From CAG-791 sp963593905 (GTDB lineage: Bacteria; Bacillota; Clostridia; Lachnospirales; Lachnospiraceae): DNA of 20,626 nt. The DNA lies in assembly GCA_963593905.1 (NCBI GenBank), contig CAVBBL010000036.1, positions 1 through 20,626 of the forward strand. Direction: 5' to 3'. Numbering within the stretch: the first letter of the stretch is position 1; each line of letters starts with the position of its first letter. This document shows, piece by piece, positions 7,401 to 14,975 of this stretch. Under the pieces are notes generated by a model, which did not search any database, was not told the origin of the DNA, and worked only from the letters and a program-made list of their open reading frames with translations. A program made the translations under genes and the position numbers.

Positions 7401-10400
7401 CATAGCAGCTGCTGCCATTTCAAAGGTCTTTCCTGCTCCTACGCAATGTGCCAATAAAGTGTTATCCCCATACAGCACATGTGCCACTGCATTCTTCTGG
7501 TGGGGCTTTAAAGTAATCTCCGGTGACATACCCGGAAAATTCAGATGAGCACCGTCATATTCCCGTGGTCTGGTAGAATTAAAAATTCTGTTGTATTTCT
7601 CAACCAGGACTCGTCTGCGCTCCGGTTCCTGGAATACCCACTCCTTAAAGGCTTCCTTGATTGCTTCCTGTTTCTGTACGGCAATGGTCGTTTCTTTCTT
7701 ATTCAGAACACGTCTTGTTTCACCGCCGGAATCCTCTGTATCGTAGATTTTTACGTCCTTGAGATTCAGGGCTTTTTCTAATAATTCAAGAGCATTGATC
7801 CTGCTTGTACCAAAAGTGGCATTTATGAAAGAATTGCCATAAATTGCTTTCTTTCCTTCGATGCGCCACTCTCCTGTCACATCAGAATAAATTGCTTTGA
7901 CTCTGCGGCCGAGGAAAAAACTTTGTACATGGAAAGTATCTCGCATGAAATCTTCTATATACTTAGGTTCGATCCAGGTGGATCCCAGACGGGCATCAAT
8001 CTCACTGGCCTGAAGAGGCACAGGCTGTATCTGTTTAAGGCTATGGACATTTACGTTGTACTCCGGCTGGCTTTCTGCTATTTTTTCTGCAATCTCCAAC
8101 TTTTCACGGACATTGCCGCTTAAATAGGCATCTGCTGTCTCCCATTTCTCACTAGTGGGATCCTTAAAAATAACGCCGCTTAGATCCTCTATGACTTCTC
8201 CGGTACTTTTCCCTGTCAGCTGTGCCATATATTCTAAGTCAACACAGGCTTTTTCACTCAAAGAAACGGCGAGTGCCTCAACCGCATTGTCCACGCTTGT
8301 AACAGCTACTGCCTTCTTTATGGTACGCTTGTAGAACATATCTGCTTTGCCGATAAAGTGCTTGTCTGAATCGAAATTTTCCAGAGATGAGAGCAGATAA
8401 TAGCTGGAATCCTGCTCAAAGGCGCTCTTATTTGCCTGAGAATTGATCCGGTCATATTTTTCAGCAAAAGTATCATATATTCTGTTTAATTGTTCCCGCT
8501 TGGCGACAATCTCTTCGTCGGGATGTTCTTCCAACTGTATGTCGATAAGCTCACGGACACAATCCCTTATGGCAATCATGCCCTTGATCCGCTCCCTGGC
8601 TTTACCGGAAAGCTTGCTGTCTGTACTCATGACAGAATCTTTTCTAAAATAAATCTCATCGCCAATCAATGTATAGCTGTAATTTCTCACGTCCGGTGAT
8701 GCCGGAATGATTTTTTCCTGAGATTGCACTTTATTTTTGTCAGGTGTCTGTTCAAGGCTCACCTCGGTGATCTGTCCGGTGATATTTGAAAGTGCATCTT
8801 TGAACTGTTCTTCGAAGGGACGGCTCTCATCAGGTACACAGGTACTGGTCATGCCAAATGGCCCGGAAACCATTTCCATATTTCCCACAATCTGCTCAGG
8901 ATGATCCACAAAGTAGGTATTCATGGAAATACCATCCTCGTTTTCGCTAAGATTCACCCAGTTCGGCTCTCGCTCCGCAGCATATTCTCTTTTCTGGAAA
9001 AATAAAATATCGGAAGTGACTTCTGTCCCCGCATTTGCTTTAAAAGCAGTGTTGGGAAGTCTCACTGCGCCCAGAAGATCGGCACGCTGCGCCAGATATT
9101 TACGCACTTCGGGGCTTACTTTATCCATGGTTCCCTTGCTGGTGATAAAGGCAACCACGCCGCCGGGACGCACTTTATCTAATGTTTTTGCAAAGAAATA
9201 ATCGTGAATAAGGAAATTGTTCTTATCATAGGCACGATCTGCCACTTTATAATCCCCAAAAGGAACGTTACCTACAGCCACGTCAAAGAAATCGTTTGAA
9301 AAGGTGGTCTTTTCAAATCCGGTGACCTGGATATTGGCTTCCGGGTAAAGTTTCTTTGCAATGCGACCGGAAATACTGTCCAGTTCTACGCCGTAGAGCT
9401 TACTTTCCTTCATGGAATCAGGCATCATACCGAAAAAATTTCCAACGCCCATGGCAGGCTCCAACACGTTGCCTTTGTGAAAGCCCATACGCTCTAAAGT
9501 TTCGTACATGCCACGGATAATAGCCGGTGCTGTGTAATGGGCATTCAGAGTAGAGCCTCTGGCAGCTGCGTATTCCTGCTCGGTCAAGAGATCCTTCAGC
9601 TGCGTATATTCCGTTGCCCAATTAGATTTTGTGCTGTCGAAAGCATCAGCCAGACCGCCCCATCCCACATACTGTGAAAGTATGTGTTGTTCCTCTAAAG
9701 TGGCGTTTCTACCCTCTTTCTCAATCTGCTTTAACGTGGTGATGGCCTGTATATTATGCTGAAATTTTTCCTTTGCGCTGCCGATACCGAGATTATCATC
9801 CAGAATATGATAATTGTGTGCAGGCTCAGTAGGAGTGACTGTCCCATTATCATTATCACTTTCATTTTTATTTTCTTGATAATGATTATGTTCCTGCTCT
9901 GAGTATAATTCTGTATCTAACACTCTTGCATAGGCAACTGCATCGGATTCAGATGTAAATTCTCTTCTTTCACCGCTTTCATCCACATAATAATCATGCT
10001 TTTCATCATCCCAGACCGCATACAGGATATTTGCTCCCTTATCATAGGAAACAGCGTGAAAACGCTTATAGCTTTCCTGATTTTCTTTTTGCGCAGGATA
10101 GTTTGCTTTATCTACTGTCTCTACTACATCTAACGCATTTGCTGTATCTACTGCTTCTTCTGTGTTGTTCTGATTCAAAGAAACATGCATCGGAACGCCC
10201 GTAGGAGTATCGCTTATATCTGTTCCTGACAACGGCTCCGTTTCAGAGGACAACTGTACTTTATTCTCTTCTTTTGGGGAGGCAGTAGGAGCAAGCAAAC
10301 CTTGCTGTATCAGACGGGAAACCCTTGCTTCCACTTTTGCCCAGCTCAATGTTATTTTTTCCTGACCTTTTGTCAGGGACAGGCCTCTGGAATCATACGA

Positions 10401-13067
10401 TGACCAGCTATGGCTCGAACCTGACAAGGCATGAGAATTTCCGCCGACACCGTATTGTTTTTCGATGAATTTAACCTTCTCATCCGTGCTATGATTCTCG
10501 GTAAAATAGCTATAGATACGATCTTTGCTTCCTTGATAAGAACCACTGCGAGAAAGAAAAGCGTCAATCTCATCCTCTGTTGCAAAAGACTTTATATCCG
10601 GCATTTTTTCAATCTTACTTGTAAAGTCCTGTCTGGGGCCGTCCATGTAAACAAGCTCCATAAACAGACTTTTAATTTGTCCTTCGGAATAGCGAAAGCG
10701 CATCATGTCCTCACCGTTAAGATAATGGTAAGCAAACTCCGCAAATTCTTCCCTAAAACCATTTACAGCTTTGTTATCAGTAAGGATTGCTGAAATATTC
10801 TCTGTTGCCTGCGGAAATACATGTTTTATATCACGCAGACTGGGAAATAATTTCTCTCTGGCAGCCTCTGTCATGTCACCGTGGAGATACGCAATAGAAG
10901 TGGCAATCTCATCAGTGACCAGTTTCTCTGCTCCGGCGAGTTCCTCGGCGGATGCAAAGGTTCCTTCTTCTAAGAGCTCCCTGATCCGGTCTTTCGCCTC
11001 CTCCCAGGAGATGACCTTAGCATTTTGAAATTGACGGACTGACGATCCTCTCCGAAGATGAATGCCATCCTCGTCGTACCAGGCCGCATATTTTCCCTGT
11101 TCTCCATCAATTCCAAAGCCGCCGTGAAACTCATGTTTCAACAGATCAATGATTTCAAAAGCCGGTCTATACTTTCTGTAAGCTACGGCAATATGCTCTC
11201 TGGCATGATCTGTATTACTGCCATAGCGAAGGATGTCATCGATTTCTTTTTGGGTAAAAGAAAAAGCAGAAGGCATTTTTCCAATGCTCTCTGCTTTTTC
11301 TATATCATCCGTCGATCCGTCATTCTGCCAGGAAGAAGTAAACAGATCCATCTGCTCGTAATTTTCCGGCTGATTTATTGCTTCGTCAACTTCGGATTGT
11401 GATTTTTTAACTTCTGCATCCGCAGAATCCTCTTTTTGTGCTAAAGCCTCTTTTTGTACAGCTTCATTATTTGAGTAAGCTTCCTGTTTTGGAGAAGCAG
11501 ATTCTGAATCCTGATGGTTTAGACGTAGATCAGGTCGTTCCTGACGAATTCCGAGGCGCTCCTTCGTATACTGTTCATTTCCCGATTCCATTGGTCGGGA
11601 TCCTGTTCCTTGAGTTCCTCCGTCAATCCCTCCTGCTTGGCCATTTGCTCCACGATTCTCCTGCTCATCTCTGATGCTTCCTGCTGCGTGCTCATCAGAT
11701 GCTCCTTCAGCGTCCCGGACAGGAGATATTCGACGTAGGTCGATTCCTTCCAATCCATCAGGTACCTCAGTCTCGTGTCCCCCCATCCTCCGTATTCCAG
11801 CTCCGTCGGATCCTCGCCGTCTCTCTCCCGGCACTGGCGCTCCAATATCCAGCTGTGATACGTCAGAAGATCCATCAGACCGTGCTCCTCCAGATATGCT
11901 GTCATCTTCTGGTATTTGAGATCCTCCGCTTTCTCCTCCTCGCTCTTCTCCTCGTACTCGTCCTCGTAATCGTCCTCCTCGTTCCCCAGCTTCCGCTTGA
12001 TCCAGTTCATCCACGCCTGGGAGTAAATCCCCTCGCACTTCTCCGGCGCTGTCGGCAGCTCCGGCACGAACTTCGTCCCTCCTGCCTCCTGCGTCACTTG
12101 AAAGCACAGTCCCAGATGATTGGCCATGATTTCCTCCTGGGTGAAGCCCATTCTCATCATTTCTTCGTCCGAGTACATCTCCGGTGTTATCCTGCTCTGT
12201 TCTGACATTTCCCTTTTCCTCCGCTTTAACTCTGTGCAACGTCATTTCGTTAAATTCATTATAGAACATTCTGTCGATATTTTCAAGAACATTCGTTCTG
12301 TTTTTGCTGAGATTATTATAAAATATGGAGATGTTATAGAGAATATGATTGCCGATTTTTTTGCATATATTGCCGACCTTTGCTATTTCTTCCGAAGTCC
12401 AACGGTTCTCCATTCCATAGAAGATGCCATAGTATTCCGGATAAAAGATAAGATCAATGTCAAATCTGGAAAGAAGCATAAAGGAAAGGGTATCGGTGGC
12501 AAATTGTTTCATATCTTCCGGTATAAAGCCAACTTTTATGGCTTCTTCAATCTGCAGCTCAGCCAGATTCTTTGTCCATGCGCCCGGATCTTTCGCTATA
12601 AGGGAATGACGGAAATCCAAATTGCCCTGACCATACTTCTGATAGAGGTTATTTTTAAATGCGGCGATTTCCTGCGGATTCCCCGGCAGGCCTTCCCACA
12701 CAAAAGGCCGTGTTTCTCTTTCTCCATAGGTCTGGCTGATATCGAAAATGTGCTTTAGCGATTGCTTTCCATCCTCTCCGGTCTGCACCACACGATAGCC
12801 GTGATTGTTTTTCTTCACACCTCTTTGGATTTGCTTCCAGCTGCGGAAATCTCCGCAAATACTTGCATCGGGATTCTGAGCATAAATATAAACGCAATCG
12901 TCAAAAGAAAATCTTGGCAGCCTTGCTGCCATTTCCAGAAACTTTTTCCATTCTTCCTCGGAAGAAGTGATCTTTTTAAGAGTCTGATCATGCAGATCAC
13001 GGTAATAAGCTATCTCCTCTTTCCGGTTGTTCATTCCAAAATGCTTATACGTACTGCTATTTTCCAT
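4404..13067 (-). CDS. Giant conjugative-element DNA methylase-like/SNF2-type helicase protein (LtrC-like)
   Basis: This 2887-residue protein starts at ATG 13067, with AGGAG about 8 bases upstream; an ATG at 13103 lies inside palindrome copy 4. Domains by approximate residue: 10-130 ArdC-like N-domain ending in FDISQT (about 110); 286-516 Gly/Arg/Asp/Glu-rich linker, opposite the nested gene; 597-702 and 820-922 two copies of a repeated module (DEDGIHLRRG, then SRGLSLTKGQ); about 1130-1400 N6-methylase fold with the SAM loop EPAMGVGNFFG near 1206 and GNVPFG near 1268, where active enzymes have NPPF/NPPY; about 1830-2400 SNF2-type helicase with Walker A CVGAGKT near 1876, DESH near 2038 and QQEGRILRQG near 2369; a DUF3849-like region near the end; then the shared tail KSIMEQLAEKKQIVES near 2858. 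Such proteins accompany transfer genes in Firmicute ICEs. An ATP-driven DNA remodelling or protection role is likely. Methylation is doubtful because of the altered motif. Confidence 0.88.
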   Translation of the reverse strand: MENSSTYKHFGMNNRKEEIAYYRDLHDQTLKKITSSEEEWKKFLEMAARLPRFSFDDCVYIYAQNPDASICGDFRSWKQIQRGVKKNNHGYRVVQTGEDGKQSLKHIFDISQTYGERETRPFVWEGLPGNPQEIAAFKNNLYQKYGQGNLDFRHSLIAKDPGAWTKNLAELQIEEAIKVGFIPEDMKQFATDTLSFMLLSRFDIDLIFYPEYYGIFYGMENRWTSEEIAKVGNICKKIGNHILYNISIFYNNLSKNRTNVLENIDRMFYNEFNEMTLHRVKAEEKGNVRTEQDNTGDVLGRRNDENGLHPGGNHGQSSGTVLSSDAGGRRDEVRAGAADSAGEVRGDLLPGVDELDQAEAGERGGRLRGRVRGEERGGESGGSQIPEDDSISGGARSDGSSDVSQLDIGAPVPGERRRGSDGAGIRRMGGHETEVPDGLEGIDLRRISPVRDAEGASDEHAAGSIRDEQENRGANGQAGGIDGGTQGTGSRPMESGNEQYTKERLGIRQERPDLRLNHQDSESASPKQEAYSNNEAVQKEALAQKEDSADAEVKKSQSEVDEAINQPENYEQMDLFTSSWQNDGSTDDIEKAESIGKMPSAFSFTQKEIDDILRYGSNTDHAREHIAVAYRKYRPAFEIIDLLKHEFHGGFGIDGEQGKYAAWYDEDGIHLRRGSSVRQFQNAKVISWEEAKDRIRELLEEGTFASAEELAGAEKLVTDEIATSIAYLHGDMTEAAREKLFPSLRDIKHVFPQATENISAILTDNKAVNGFREEFAEFAYHYLNGEDMMRFRYSEGQIKSLFMELVYMDGPRQDFTSKIEKMPDIKSFATEDEIDAFLSRSGSYQGSKDRIYSYFTENHSTDEKVKFIEKQYGVGGNSHALSGSSHSWSSYDSRGLSLTKGQEKITLSWAKVEARVSRLIQQGLLAPTASPKEENKVQLSSETEPLSGTDISDTPTGVPMHVSLNQNNTEEAVDTANALDVVETVDKANYPAQKENQESYKRFHAVSYDKGANILYAVWDDEKHDYYVDESGERREFTSESDAVAYARVLDTELYSEQEHNHYQENKNESDNDNGTVTPTEPAHNYHILDDNLGIGSAKEKFQHNIQAITTLKQIEKEGRNATLEEQHILSQYVGWGGLADAFDSTKSNWATEYTQLKDLLTEQEYAAARGSTLNAHYTAPAIIRGMYETLERMGFHKGNVLEPAMGVGNFFGMMPDSMKESKLYGVELDSISGRIAKKLYPEANIQVTGFEKTTFSNDFFDVAVGNVPFGDYKVADRAYDKNNFLIHDYFFAKTLDKVRPGGVVAFITSKGTMDKVSPEVRKYLAQRADLLGAVRLPNTAFKANAGTEVTSDILFFQKREYAAEREPNWVNLSENEDGISMNTYFVDHPEQIVGNMEMVSGPFGMTSTCVPDESRPFEEQFKDALSNITGQITEVSLEQTPDKNKVQSQEKIIPASPDVRNYSYTLIGDEIYFRKDSVMSTDSKLSGKARERIKGMIAIRDCVRELIDIQLEEHPDEEIVAKREQLNRIYDTFAEKYDRINSQANKSAFEQDSSYYLLSSLENFDSDKHFIGKADMFYKRTIKKAVAVTSVDNAVEALAVSLSEKACVDLEYMAQLTGKSTGEVIEDLSGVIFKDPTSEKWETADAYLSGNVREKLEIAEKIAESQPEYNVNVHSLKQIQPVPLQASEIDARLGSTWIEPKYIEDFMRDTFHVQSFFLGRRVKAIYSDVTGEWRIEGKKAIYGNSFINATFGTSRINALELLEKALNLKDVKIYDTEDSGGETRRVLNKKETTIAVQKQEAIKEAFKEWVFQEPERRRVLVEKYNRIFNSTRPREYDGAHLNFPGMSPEITLKPHQKNAVAHVLYGDNTLLAHCVGAGKTFEMAAAAMESKRLGLCQKSLFVVPNHLTEQWASDFLQLYPGANILAANKTDFEPANRKRFCSRIATGDYDAIIIGHSQFERIPLSKERQVAAIEDQIQEIQDAIAEAKAMRSENFTIKQMEKSRKSLQTKLEKLNDQSNKDDVVNFEQLGVDRLFVDESHNYKNLYFYTKMNNVAGISQTEAKKSSDMFAKCQYMDEITGGKGITFATGTPISNSMTELYTNMRYLQYKTLKKLGLGQFDSWAAAFGETRTAIELAPEGNGYRAKTRFSNFVNVPELMSIFKEAADIKTADMLHLPVPEAEYENVVLKPTEYQKEIVAALGERADAVLNRRVRPDEDNMLKITMDGRKVALDQRLFNDMLPDDENSKAAVCVEKAFKIWEETKENRSTQLIFCDQSTPTKDGSFNVYDDVKQKLMAKGVPEKEIAFIHNANTDQQKKELFEKVRKGEVRFLLGSTAKMGAGTNVQGRLIALHHLDVPWRPSDLEQQEGRILRQGNTNEKVKIFRYITEGTFDGYSWQIIENKLKSISQIMTSKSPARRCEDVDEAVLSASEAKALSVSDPRIKEKMELDNQVTKLKLLKANYQSQKYHLEDEITQTLPRRITTLKQRISALKADIQSYTQNKPTEEENFSITIKGKHYEDKNEAGAAMIEAAHGVKGFNAVADIGEYLGFKLSITFESLQNKFILGVKGQQTLTTPIGMSAIGNITRLNNVLENLPEHLEEAVNALKEAEHGLETAKEAVQLPFEKEEELKTKMARLAELNALLNVDEKEEANSAETADVEKSSVRENASEEVSVDTKEDRVNAKEESSTEEKMADEELSGKKVSDLAVKVKSYNWDLPADKWMTDQKISFVASTKEMCNVLKQEYFTRNDALKLIESIGRRPVEMMVASVVAQNKDKFTDENTSWAENVKGVDTLVYRTNIYPIIAAYLGKPYLTGRIGSLSKFLNHEPELIASEPAGTDERLISIEPPVKENKSIMEQLAEKKQIVESQKAEHHLQNREYGYSL
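11519..12208 (-). CDS. TnpV-like protein, gene nested in another frame of the giant helicase gene
   Basis: This 229-residue frame lies wholly inside the giant gene, on the same strand and shifted by one base. Its ATG at 12208 has GGAGG 9 bases upstream. The last 70 residues match my memory of TnpV proteins: YVEYLLSGTLKEHL, IVEQMAKQEGLTEELKEQD, QWNREMNSIRRSASEFVRND, LIYV. The middle is an Asp/Glu/Lys-rich stretch (GNEEDDYEDEYEEKSEEEKA) followed by a hydrophobic helical domain. The frame is rich in G/C third positions (for example CTG, GAG, AAG, TAC runs). The giant protein's frame over the same DNA reads as low-complexity Gly/Arg/Asp/Glu. That contrast indicates the nested frame carries the main coding constraint. 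TnpV is known from transposon/ICE annotation; its function is unknown to me. Confidence 0.75.
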   Translation of the reverse strand: MSEQSRITPEMYSDEEMMRMGFTQEEIMANHLGLCFQVTQEAGGTKFVPELPTAPEKCEGIYSQAWMNWIKRKLGNEEDDYEDEYEEKSEEEKAEDLKYQKMTAYLEEHGLMDLLTYHSWILERQCRERDGEDPTELEYGGWGDTRLRYLMDWKESTYVEYLLSGTLKEHLMSTQQEASEMSRRIVEQMAKQEGLTEELKEQDPDQWNREMNSIRRSASEFVRNDLIYV

Positions 13068-13099
13068 ACCACCTACTCCTTTTTTAGAGAAAACAGAAA

Positions 13100-13128
13100 G
13101 CACTTCTGGACATTATGTCCAGAAGTGC
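13100..13128. repeat. Palindrome copy 4, extended to 29 bp
   Basis: The 25-bp core (13102-13126) is identical to copies 1, 3 and 5. Two more pairs (GC...GC) extend it to 29 bp. It lies 33 bases upstream of the ATG of the giant helicase, directly next to the 14-bp tandem repeats. This placement would suit an operator or a hairpin in the leader of that gene's mRNA. Confidence 0.9.
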
Positions 13129-13131
13129 CAA

Positions 13132-13206
13132 AACAGCCACGTCGGTTTCACCGTAACGGATTATCCGTGTCGGTTTACCCGTGTCGGAAAACCCGACACG
13201 GGTAAA
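13132..13206. repeat. Four tandem 14-bp iteron-like units plus an inverted copy
   Basis: On the minus strand four head-to-tail 14-mers run from 13187 to 13132: CCGACACGGGTAAA, CCGACACGGATAAT, CCGTTACGGTGAAA and CCGACGTGGCTGTT. The first is preceded, across a 5-base gap, by its exact inverse TTTACCCGTGTCGG (13206-13193), forming a 14-bp-stem dyad. Each unit contains CCG-N3-CGG or a close variant. The even 14-base phasing suggests cooperative protein binding, as in iterons or a multi-site operator. The array fills the space between the TTRAP-like gene and palindrome copy 4. No matching -35/-10 pair could be assigned with confidence. Confidence 0.75.
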
Positions 13207-13260
13207 GTAATATTGAAATTACTGTAATTCATAATTGCTAACGTTGTTTACCCCTACTGT

Positions 13261-13488
13261 CTACTCATATTGCGCCTGTAATGAATCCTCATCTGCCAGA
13301 GAAACAAACTCTGCAAATTCTTCCTCACTCATCGGCGTTACCAGCATAAGTAATCGTTCGCAGTGTCTGATAAATTCTTCCTCCTCCAGTTCCCGCAGTG
13401 CTGCTTTTATATCCTTCAGCGCCGCTTTCCTCGATGAATGATCAAAACTCTGAACAAAATAAACATCCTCTACTGTATATTCCGGCAT
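13261..13488 (-). CDS. TTRAP-like transposon-transfer assisting protein
   Basis: The protein is 75 residues, acidic, with an ATG at 13488 and an AAAGGAG site 6 bases upstream. The order of motifs matches the TTRAP family as I remember it: EYTVEDVYFVQSFDHSSRKA near the start (family: FT-x-E-E followed by a D/N-x-x-SR turn), then ALRELEEEEF and MSEEEFAEFVSLADED (family: M-x-x-x-E-F-x-x-L). The family is found in Firmicute conjugative transposons and is named for a presumed role in transfer; its biochemical action is not established. The gene lies between the ArdC-like gene and the giant helicase. Its 3' end is followed at once by the iteron-like repeats. Confidence 0.65.
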   Translation of the reverse strand: MPEYTVEDVYFVQSFDHSSRKAALKDIKAALRELEEEEFIRHCERLLMLVTPMSEEEFAEFVSLADEDSLQAQYE

Positions 13489-13570
13489 ATTTTTCTCCTT
13501 TTATTGATGAATTATTGATAGATACCTATACTGTACCCCAAAGAGTGGACAGTTTACCCTAAATAGCTAT

Positions 13571-14851
13571 TTACACAAAAGGCAGCTTTTCTTCCTTTTT
13601 CACGCTTGGGGAGTCTTTGCCTTTGCTTTTGTCGTTATTCCTGGCTTCCTCCTGTTTTTTCTTATACTGATTCAGTTTTGCAATAATCGACATAGGCTTA
13701 TCGTTTCCGCATTTTTCTGCATTTTTAGCATCTGTCTTTGCTGCCTGATGCCGTGATAAATCTTTTGTTTTTTCCTCCCGCTCATCTTTACTTACAATCT
13801 GCTGCTGATTTTTCGTCACAGCAGCACTGTCACGGGAAGAATCACCCTTTGCATTCCTGTATTCTTCTTTATTTTCCCTGTGATTCTGTGTTTCCTGTGC
13901 TTTATCCTGAATTGCCCCTTTCTCTATCAGAAGATCATTGAATGCCGTATCGATTTCTGTAATCATTTCACTTGCGGTCGTTCTTATGACACTCAGGGAA
14001 TCTTTTAACTCCTCCATCTCTCTGCCTTGTGCCCATCCCGCAATGTAACCAAAAGAATAATCACTGGTATCGATTCCGTAATGCTGGCATACCGTATAAG
14101 CTACCGACTCCGCCTGTACCTCCATCGTATCTCTGGATAGTATATTCTCTTTATCGGCTGTGTTTCCGATGGAGTGCAGCCTTTGGTGTGTCATTTCATG
14201 GATCAGGGTCTTTAATGTCTGTACCTCACTCATGTTCTCGCCTACTGCGATAAAGTTTTCAGCACGATTAAAATATCCCTTTGCCTCTCCTGTATTCTGA
14301 AAGAAAACAGGAACCGGACAAACTCTCTCCAGAGATTCTAAAAAAACATTATAATTTTTCACATTTCCTTTTAATTCGTCTACCCCCAGAGAAAGTGTTA
14401 ATTCCTGTCCTTCCGTCTGACTGATGTCAAAAACATTTTCAGCCTTAAATCCTGTTCTTTTAAAAACAGTTTTCTTTACTTTCTCCGGTGTTCCATCAGC
14501 TTTTTTTATAATTTCTCCGGTCTTGGGATCTTTCTTATCCTCGTAAACTTCTTTCTTATAGATTACGGGAGCGATAATCTTAATTCCCTTAGAACCGGGC
14601 AGGATTTTACGATTAAGCTTCTTATTCCAGGTATTGAAACTGGCCACGTAGGAAGCATCCGGTTTCTGCAAGGCAATGAGGATACAGTTATTGATGGAAT
14701 ATTTGTGGAATTTGCTTACCGTATTAAGAAAATCCTTATATTTCTCACTCTCGAAAACTTCTTTGACACCGGATTCCAATTTGTCTGTCAGCTCTTTAAG
14801 CCGCTCTTCCGGTGATGGATAAGATGGATAATTCTGTTTGTCGTAGGCCAT
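13571..14851 (-). CDS. ArdC-like antirestriction protein with zinc-metallopeptidase motif
   Basis: This is a 426-residue protein. I place the start at ATG 14851, with AGGAGG 7 bases upstream; an open extension to 14941 would overlap the terminator before it. Residues 20-150 form the ArdC-type N-domain: FHKYSINNCILIALQKPDAS, FNTWNKKLNR, then VFDISQT (140-146). Residues about 160-275 form a zincin-like domain with HEMTH (218-222) and E248 as the probable third zinc ligand. ArdC proteins bind single-stranded DNA and protect incoming plasmid DNA from restriction. The region from 310 is a charged linker ending in MSIIAKLNQYKKKQEEARNN (387 on), the variant form of the shared tail. The same N-domain recurs in the giant helicase. 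Confidence 0.85.
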   Translation of the reverse strand: MAYDKQNYPSYPSPEERLKELTDKLESGVKEVFESEKYKDFLNTVSKFHKYSINNCILIALQKPDASYVASFNTWNKKLNRKILPGSKGIKIIAPVIYKKEVYEDKKDPKTGEIIKKADGTPEKVKKTVFKRTGFKAENVFDISQTEGQELTLSLGVDELKGNVKNYNVFLESLERVCPVPVFFQNTGEAKGYFNRAENFIAVGENMSEVQTLKTLIHEMTHQRLHSIGNTADKENILSRDTMEVQAESVAYTVCQHYGIDTSDYSFGYIAGWAQGREMEELKDSLSVIRTTASEMITEIDTAFNDLLIEKGAIQDKAQETQNHRENKEEYRNAKGDSSRDSAAVTKNQQQIVSKDEREEKTKDLSRHQAAKTDAKNAEKCGNDKPMSIIAKLNQYKKKQEEARNNDKSKGKDSPSVKKEEKLPFV

Positions 14852-14910
14852 TCTGTTTCCTCCTTTTCTTGAAAAAAGCTTGGTAAACGCTTCTGATAAA
14901 ACATAAAAAG

Positions 14911-14946
14911 CAATATAAAAAGCGCATGAGAAAAATCTCATACGCT
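14911..14946 (-). terminator. Rho-independent terminator after the HipA-like gene
   Basis: On the minus strand AGCGTATGAGA (14946-14936) pairs with TCTCATGCGCT (14931-14921) around a TTTT loop, with one mismatch. It is followed by TTTTATATT. It lies 29 bases after the stop of the HipA-like gene and 60 bases before the ArdC-like start, so it divides the block into two transcription units or attenuates read-through. Confidence 0.75.
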
Positions 14947-14975
14947 TTCATGCTGTACTTATTTGAATCTATGTT

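Noticed and set aside
12120..12758. 212-codon plus-strand frame opposite the giant gene
   Set aside because: It is antisense to an A/T-rich conserved part of the giant protein and reads as random hydrophobic residues with no ribosome site.
13068..13103. Upstream ATG at 13103 as start of the giant protein
   Set aside because: It lies inside palindrome copy 4 and has no ribosome site. The ATG at 13067 has AGGAG at good distance.
13489..13570. Two TACCC-containing motifs (ACTGTACCCC and AGTTTACCCT) as an insertion-sequence end
   Set aside because: No inverted partner or target duplication is visible. They are probably part of the promoter region of the TTRAP-like gene.
14852..14941. N-terminal extension of the ArdC-like protein with a hydrophobic start (possible signal peptide)
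   Set aside because: The extension is read from the terminator hairpin, whereas ATG 14851 has an ideal AGGAGG. The hydrophobic stretch is accidental.
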